A DNA stretch of 10,721 nucleotides from Gammaproteobacteria bacterium (lineage in GTDB: Bacteria > Pseudomonadota > Gammaproteobacteria > Enterobacterales > Alteromonadaceae), in NCBI GenBank assembly GCA_027484495.1, contig JAIXSW010000493.1, positions 1 through 10,721 on the forward strand, written 5' to 3'. Shown here one piece after another: positions 6,732 to 10,721 of this stretch. The notes under the pieces are model-generated. The model was not told the origin of the DNA and did no database searches. It saw nothing but the letters and a program-made list of their open reading frames with translations. Numbering within the stretch: the first letter of the stretch is position 1; each line of letters begins with the position of its first letter. The position numbers were made by a program, and so were the translations under genes.

Positions 6732-7420
6732 GTTATACCGAATTAAAACGCGAAGTGTTTGAGGCCAATTTAGAGCTGCAAAAACGCGGACTGGTGATGT
6801 ACACCTTCGGCAATGTGTCGCAAATCGACCGCGCCAAAGGCGTCATCGCCATAAAACCCAGCGGTGTGGCTTATGAAGATATGCGCGCCGACGACATGGT
6901 GATTGTCGATTTGGATAATCAGATCGTTGAAGGCACTTTGCGGCCATCCTCTGATACCAAAACCCATACCCATTTATACCGCCACTTCGCCACGATTGGT
7001 GGCGTGACTCATACCCATTCCACCCATGCGACCGCCTGGGCACAGGCCAAGTTAGCGATCCCGTGCCTCGGCACCACTCACGCCGATTTTGTTTATGGCG
7101 AAGTGCCTTGTACCGCTGAGATGAGTGCGGAGCAAGTGGCACGCGACTACGAAGAAGAAACCGGCGTGCAAATCGTGCGCGCCTTCGCCGACCGGGACCC
7201 GCTGGCGGCGCCGATGGTGGTGGTTGCCGGTCATGCGCCTTTTACCTGGGGCAAAGATGCAGCGAAATCCGTCTATCACGCAGTGATCCTCGAGGAAATT
7301 GCGCGGATGGCTTTTTTAACCCGCACGCTGGCGCCACAGGGCGATCTGTTAGCGCGTTCGGTGATGGACAAACACTATTTCCGTAAACACGGCAAAAACG
7401 CTTATTACGGTCAGGCTTGA
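6728..7420 (+). CDS. araD: L-ribulose-5-phosphate 4-epimerase
   Basis: This is a 230-residue class II aldolase-fold enzyme (E. coli AraD has 231). It converts L-ribulose 5-phosphate to D-xylulose 5-phosphate through a metal-stabilised retro-aldol step. Zinc ligands are visible as His95 and His97 (THTHS) and His169 (AGHAPFTWG). Asp76 in SSDTKTHTH matches the catalytic aspartate of the E. coli enzyme. The C-terminal tyrosine pair in NAYYGQA fits the family. The start overlaps the araB stop, and a GGGGG run six bases upstream serves as ribosome site. The gene order araB-araD-araA differs from the E. coli araBAD order. Confidence 0.97.
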   Translation: MSYTELKREVFEANLELQKRGLVMYTFGNVSQIDRAKGVIAIKPSGVAYEDMRADDMVIVDLDNQIVEGTLRPSSDTKTHTHLYRHFATIGGVTHTHSTHATAWAQAKLAIPCLGTTHADFVYGEVPCTAEMSAEQVARDYEEETGVQIVRAFADRDPLAAPMVVVAGHAPFTWGKDAAKSVYHAVILEEIARMAFLTRTLAPQGDLLARSVMDKHYFRKHGKNAYYGQA

Positions 7421-7448
7421 GCCGGCCGCAGCCAAGAGGAATTTGAAG

Positions 7449-8945
7449 ATGATGAGTAACAAAGAAGTCTGGTTCGTCACCGGTTCACAACATTTATATG
7501 GTCCTAAAGTGCTGCAAACTGTGGCGCAGGATAGCGAAATTATTGTCGCTGGCCTCAACCAAAGCGGAAAATTGCCGGTGCGGTTAGTAGTGAAACCAAC
7601 AGTGAAAAGCCCGGAAGAGATTTTCGCCGTCTGCCAGCAGGCTAATGCCAACCCGGATTGTGTCGGTCTGGTGCTGTGGATGCACACCTTCTCACCGGCC
7701 AAAATGTGGATCGCTGGCCTCAATGAGCTGCGCAAGCCGTTCCTGCATTTACACACGCAGTTTAATGCGGAGCTGCCGTGGGCTGAGATCAACATGAACT
7801 ATATGAACACGCACCAGAGCGCGCATGGTTGCCGCGAATTTGGCTTTATCGGCACCCGGATGCGCAAAGAACGCAAAGTGGTGGTGGGTCACTGGCAAAA
7901 TCCGACCGTGGTGCAGGAACTGGACGACTGGTGCCGCGCTGCACTGGGTTGGGCGGAAAGCCGTTCACTGAAAATCGCCCGCTTTGGCGACAACATGCGT
8001 CAGGTTGCCGTCACCGAAGGCGACAAAGTCGCAGCGCAAATTCAATTTGGTTATGAAGTGCATGCTTACAGCCTGGCCGATTTGGTGGCTGTGGTCGATG
8101 CCGTGTCTGACAGCGACATCATCAGCCAGCTCGACTTATACCGGCAGGATTATGAGATAGCGCCGGCAGTGTTCAGCGATGATTACGCGCTGCAGATGCT
8201 GAGGAACGAAGCGCGGCTCGAACTCGGTATGCGCACTTTCCTGGAAAAAGGCGGCTTTAAAGCCTTTACCAACTGCTTTGAAAACCTGGCGGGCTTAACC
8301 GGTTTACCGGGTTTGGCGACACAGCGTCTGATGGCACAGGGTTATGGTTACGGCGCCGAAGGCGACTGGAAAACCTCGGCGATGGTTCGCATCATGAAAG
8401 TGATGGGCCAGGGCCGCGCCGGTGGTTGTTCTTTTATGGAAGACTACACCTATAACTTCGGCAGCCGCGACCAGGTGCTCGGCGCGCACATGCTGGAAGT
8501 GTGCCCGTCAATTGCGGCCGCCAAGCCACGTCTTGAAGTGCATCGCCACACTATTGGCGTGAAATGTGACGTTGCCCGTTTGCTGTTCAGTGCAGCACCA
8601 GGCCCTGCGATTAACGTCTCGCCGATTGATTTAGGCAACCGCTTCCGTATTCTGATCAATGAAGTGGACACCGTTGTGCCGCCGGCCGGCACACCAGAGT
8701 TGCCAGTGGCGTCTGCTTTATGGGAACCTAAGCCAAACTTAAGCGTGGCGGCTGCGGCCTGGATCCACGCGGGCGGCGCACACCATACTGTGTTTAGTCA
8801 GGCGGTGACGACGGACATGGTGGTGGATTTTGCCGAAATGGCCGGCGTGGAAACGGTGATCATCGATGATGCCACCAATATCCGTCAGCTGAAAAACGAA
8901 CTGCGGCAGAGCTCTGCTTATTATTTCCTGAAGCAAGGACTGTAA
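7449..8945 (+). CDS. araA: L-arabinose isomerase
   Basis: This is a 498-residue enzyme (E. coli AraA has 500) that isomerises L-arabinose to L-ribulose, the first step of the pathway. The N-terminal EVWFVTGSQHLYG is diagnostic. Metal and catalytic residues line up as Glu304 (GAEGDWK), Glu331 (FMEDYTY), His347 (LGAHMLEVCPS) and the histidine pair 445-446 (HAGGAHHT). One residue is missing between Glu331 and His347 relative to E. coli, which is minor. The start is ATG 7449, with AGAGGA 8 nt upstream; ATG 7452 is the alternative, and a TTG six bases further up is unlikely. The gap after araD is only 28 bp, so it is the last gene of the operon, followed by a strong terminator. Confidence 0.97.
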   Translation: MMSNKEVWFVTGSQHLYGPKVLQTVAQDSEIIVAGLNQSGKLPVRLVVKPTVKSPEEIFAVCQQANANPDCVGLVLWMHTFSPAKMWIAGLNELRKPFLHLHTQFNAELPWAEINMNYMNTHQSAHGCREFGFIGTRMRKERKVVVGHWQNPTVVQELDDWCRAALGWAESRSLKIARFGDNMRQVAVTEGDKVAAQIQFGYEVHAYSLADLVAVVDAVSDSDIISQLDLYRQDYEIAPAVFSDDYALQMLRNEARLELGMRTFLEKGGFKAFTNCFENLAGLTGLPGLATQRLMAQGYGYGAEGDWKTSAMVRIMKVMGQGRAGGCSFMEDYTYNFGSRDQVLGAHMLEVCPSIAAAKPRLEVHRHTIGVKCDVARLLFSAAPGPAINVSPIDLGNRFRILINEVDTVVPPAGTPELPVASALWEPKPNLSVAAAAWIHAGGAHHTVFSQAVTTDMVVDFAEMAGVETVIIDDATNIRQLKNELRQSSAYYFLKQGL

Positions 8946-8975
8946 TAGTCTGCGGCATTGCCGCGGCACTCAGAT

Positions 8976-9006
8976 AAACAACAGGCCTGCGGGCCTGTTG
9001 TTTTTT
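8976..9006 (+). terminator. Rho-independent terminator of araBDA
   Basis: A perfect 12-bp stem, AAACAACAGGCC (8976-8987) with GGCCTGTTGTTT (8992-9003), encloses a TGCG loop and runs into a T tract through 9006. It lies 30 bp after the araA stop. A small GCGGC/GCCGC hairpin (8952-8964) precedes it. Confidence 0.95.
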
Positions 9007-9061
9007 ATGGCGCACCAGCGCTTTTTGACCTCAACAAAGATCGCATTTGACCGGAGTACCG

Positions 9062-9646
9062 ATGCTGGATTTATCCGCTTATCAAGCCATCGTTTTTGAT
9101 ATGGATGGCACTTTAATCGATTCGATGGGCAGCCATGGTATTGCCTGGCGTCAGACATGTGAGCGCTATGGTTATCCGTTTGATCCGGCCTATATGCATA
9201 GCCTTGGCGGCGTCCCCACGGATCAGACCGTGGTGCTGCTGAATGAAAAATATGGCTTGTCGCATGATGTCGAAACCGTGGCGCGGCTCAAACGCGAGTT
9301 GTGGGAGCAGCTGGATGAAGTACCAACGCTGATCCCGGCTACCGTTGAAGTACTGCAGTATTATCGTGGCCGGTTAAAAATCGGCATTGGCACCGGGGCC
9401 GACCGTGCTCACGCCCTGAAAATGCTGGCAGAAACCGGTCTGCTGACTCAGGTCGATACCGTTGTGACGGCTACGGATGTCACTTTTGGCAAACCACATC
9501 CGGAAACCTTTTTAACAGTGGCGGCAAGGCTTGGTGTTGCGCCAGAACACTGTGTCGTGTTTGAGGATACGGCGATTGGCCAACAAGCCGCAGCCGCCGC
9601 AGGCATGGACTGTATTCTGGTGCAGAACGGCATGTTGCTGAGCTAG
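9062..9646 (+). CDS. yqaB: HAD-family sugar-phosphate phosphatase, YqaB-like
   Basis: This is a 194-residue HAD hydrolase with a small alpha-helical cap, close in length and pattern to E. coli YqaB (188), which dephosphorylates fructose 1-phosphate and related sugar phosphates. Motif I is FDMDGTLIDS with nucleophile Asp13 and acid/base Asp15. Motif II is Thr111 in GTGADR, motif III Lys144 in FGKPHPETF, and motif IV Glu168-Asp169 in VVFEDTAIG. The start is ATG 9062, with GGAG 5 nt upstream; the open frame extends five codons earlier from a TTG. It lies after the araA terminator, so it needs its own promoter or read-through. The beta-phosphoglucomutase branch is an alternative, but the lineup with YqaB fits better. 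A role in removing misdirected sugar phosphates is inference from context. Confidence 0.85.
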   Translation: MLDLSAYQAIVFDMDGTLIDSMGSHGIAWRQTCERYGYPFDPAYMHSLGGVPTDQTVVLLNEKYGLSHDVETVARLKRELWEQLDEVPTLIPATVEVLQYYRGRLKIGIGTGADRAHALKMLAETGLLTQVDTVVTATDVTFGKPHPETFLTVAARLGVAPEHCVVFEDTAIGQQAAAAAGMDCILVQNGMLLS

Positions 9647-9701
9647 CCCATCGATAGCACGCCGATGAATAAAAGACCGTCGCCCCTTGTGCTGAGCTGG
9701 T

Positions 9702-9724
9702 TAATTGTATTATAAAACTACAAT
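9702..9724 (+). promoter_or_regulatory. Candidate operator/promoter of galM
   Basis: TAATTGTATTATAAAAC (9702-9718) is one copy of the shared box. ATTGTA (9704-9709) also pairs with TACAAT (9719-9724) as a 6-bp inverted repeat with a 9-bp spacer. TATAAA (9711-9716) could be a -10 element, but I see no convincing -35. The location, about 35-55 bp before the gene, suits an operator. The rest of the 9647-9756 gap shows nothing clear, including no obvious terminator for the phosphatase gene. Confidence 0.5.
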
Positions 9725-9756
9725 ACAAAAACAAACGAACCAGACAAGGTGTGATG

Positions 9757-10721
9757 ATGAACATTCTGAAGCGATGGACGCCAGGGCCGCTGTTATATGG
9801 TGCCTGTATCTGCCTGCAATTAACCGCTTGTAGTCCGGCGCCTGCGCCCGATACAGTCCCAACTCCTCCCTCCATTTTGGCCGGAACTACCGCTATGACG
9901 CTTTCAATCCAACATCAGAGTTTTGGCCAACTGGCTGACGGCCGGGAAGTCAGTTTGTACAAGTTAACCAATGCCAATGGTGTTGCGCTTGATGTCATCA
10001 ATTATGGTGGCATCATTACCCGCCTGATCACGCCGGATGCAAAAGGTCAGCCCGCCGATATCGTGTTGGGCTACGACAACCTGGCGCAGTATGTCGAAAA
10101 CAATCCATATTTTGGTGCCATTATTGGCCGCTTTGGAAACCGTATCGCCGGTGGTAAATTTGTTTTAAACGGCACCACCTATCAGCTGGCTACCAATGAT
10201 GGTGTTAATCATCTGCATGGCGGTGTGCAGGGCTTTGATAAAAAGCTCTGGGACGCGAAAACCTTTCAGCAGGAAGATGCGGTCGGCGTGGTACTCAGTC
10301 TGGTTAGCCCGGATGGGGATCAGGGCTATCCGGGCAATCTGAACGTTGAAGTAACTTACCGGCTCACCAACAGCAACGAGTTGCAGATGACCTTTGTTGC
10401 CACGACCGACAAAACCACTGTGGTGAACCTGACGCAGCATAGTTATTTTAATCTGGCCGGTGGCGGCGATATTCTCAGCCATGAGCTGATGATCCCGGCG
10501 GATCGGATCACCCCGGTCGGTGCGGGTCTAATTCCAACCGGCGAGTTGCAGGACGTTACCGGCACTCCCTTTGATTTTCGCACTGCCAAAGCCATTGGCC
10601 GCGATATCGCTGCGGAAGATGCACAGCTGAAACTAGGCCTCGGTTATGACCATAACTTTGTGCTGAAAAACAGCCCGGACCAGCATCTGCTCCTGGCGGG
10701 CCGGGTGTTTGAGCCCAACAG
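9757..10721 (+). CDS. galM: Aldose 1-epimerase (mutarotase) with lipoprotein signal peptide, 3' end cut by window
   Basis: The first 321 residues are present and the frame is open to the window end. The enzyme interconverts alpha and beta anomers of aldoses. GalM landmarks are INYGGIITRL, GRFGNRIAGGKF, NHLHGG with His154, NLTQHSYFNLAGGG with the general acid His228, and GLGYDHNF with Asp298. The catalytic glutamate should lie beyond the window. The N-terminus has Lys5-Arg6, a hydrophobic stretch and a lipobox Leu22-Thr-Ala-Cys25 followed by a Pro/Ala/Thr-rich linker of about 25 residues. It is therefore probably a membrane-anchored protein outside the cytoplasm, unlike cytoplasmic E. coli GalM. 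AAGG at 9746-9749 is spaced 7 nt from ATG 9757 and only 4 nt from ATG 9754, so I prefer 9757. Arabinose is a plausible substrate given the neighbours, but galactose or xylose cannot be excluded. Confidence 0.9.
   Translation, partial: MNILKRWTPGPLLYGACICLQLTACSPAPAPDTVPTPPSILAGTTAMTLSIQHQSFGQLADGREVSLYKLTNANGVALDVINYGGIITRLITPDAKGQPADIVLGYDNLAQYVENNPYFGAIIGRFGNRIAGGKFVLNGTTYQLATNDGVNHLHGGVQGFDKKLWDAKTFQQEDAVGVVLSLVSPDGDQGYPGNLNVEVTYRLTNSNELQMTFVATTDKTTVVNLTQHSYFNLAGGGDILSHELMIPADRITPVGAGLIPTGELQDVTGTPFDFRTAKAIGRDIAAEDAQLKLGLGYDHNFVLKNSPDQHLLLAGRVFEPN

Overview
The window looks like chromosomal DNA of a Gammaproteobacterium. The transketolase, transaldolase, AraB, AraD and AraA proteins all read as close relatives of their E. 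coli counterparts in length and active-site motifs. Gene order and the intergenic repeat are not those of E. coli, and I cannot name a genus from the sequence alone. The theme is L-arabinose catabolism feeding the non-oxidative pentose phosphate pathway.

Layout: a TauE/SafE-type membrane permease on the minus strand (4-741) diverges from a full-length transketolase (1023-3032, +). Transketolase converges on a transaldolase (3860-4807, -). The 827 bp between their stop codons hold no credible gene. Almost all of it is a large imperfect inverted-repeat element with hairpins at matching places in both arms and an extra tandem copy of its outer module. The transaldolase diverges from an araB-araD-araA operon (5049-8945, +), which ends in a textbook rho-independent terminator (8976-9006). 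Two plus-strand genes follow: a YqaB-like HAD sugar-phosphate phosphatase (9062-9646) and an aldose 1-epimerase (from 9757) with a lipoprotein-type signal peptide, cut off by the window end.

How the genes fit together: a mutarotase probably outside the cytoplasm can interconvert sugar anomers. AraA makes L-ribulose, AraB phosphorylates it, and AraD makes D-xylulose 5-phosphate. Transketolase and transaldolase then convert pentose phosphates to fructose 6-phosphate and glyceraldehyde 3-phosphate. The phosphatase may remove unwanted sugar phosphates. No transporter, regulator or arabinosidase is visible, so those must lie elsewhere.

Two non-coding observations stand out. First, a shared 17-bp box (consensus WWATTGTATKAYAAWAY) sits in front of transketolase, between transaldolase and araB, and in front of the mutarotase; this suggests one regulator controls the locus. 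Second, the arms of the convergent-intergenic element differ by compensatory base-pair changes in two hairpins, which suggests the folded structure is maintained. I found no CRISPR array, tRNA, rRNA, transposase or phage gene, and no clearly new multi-gene system.
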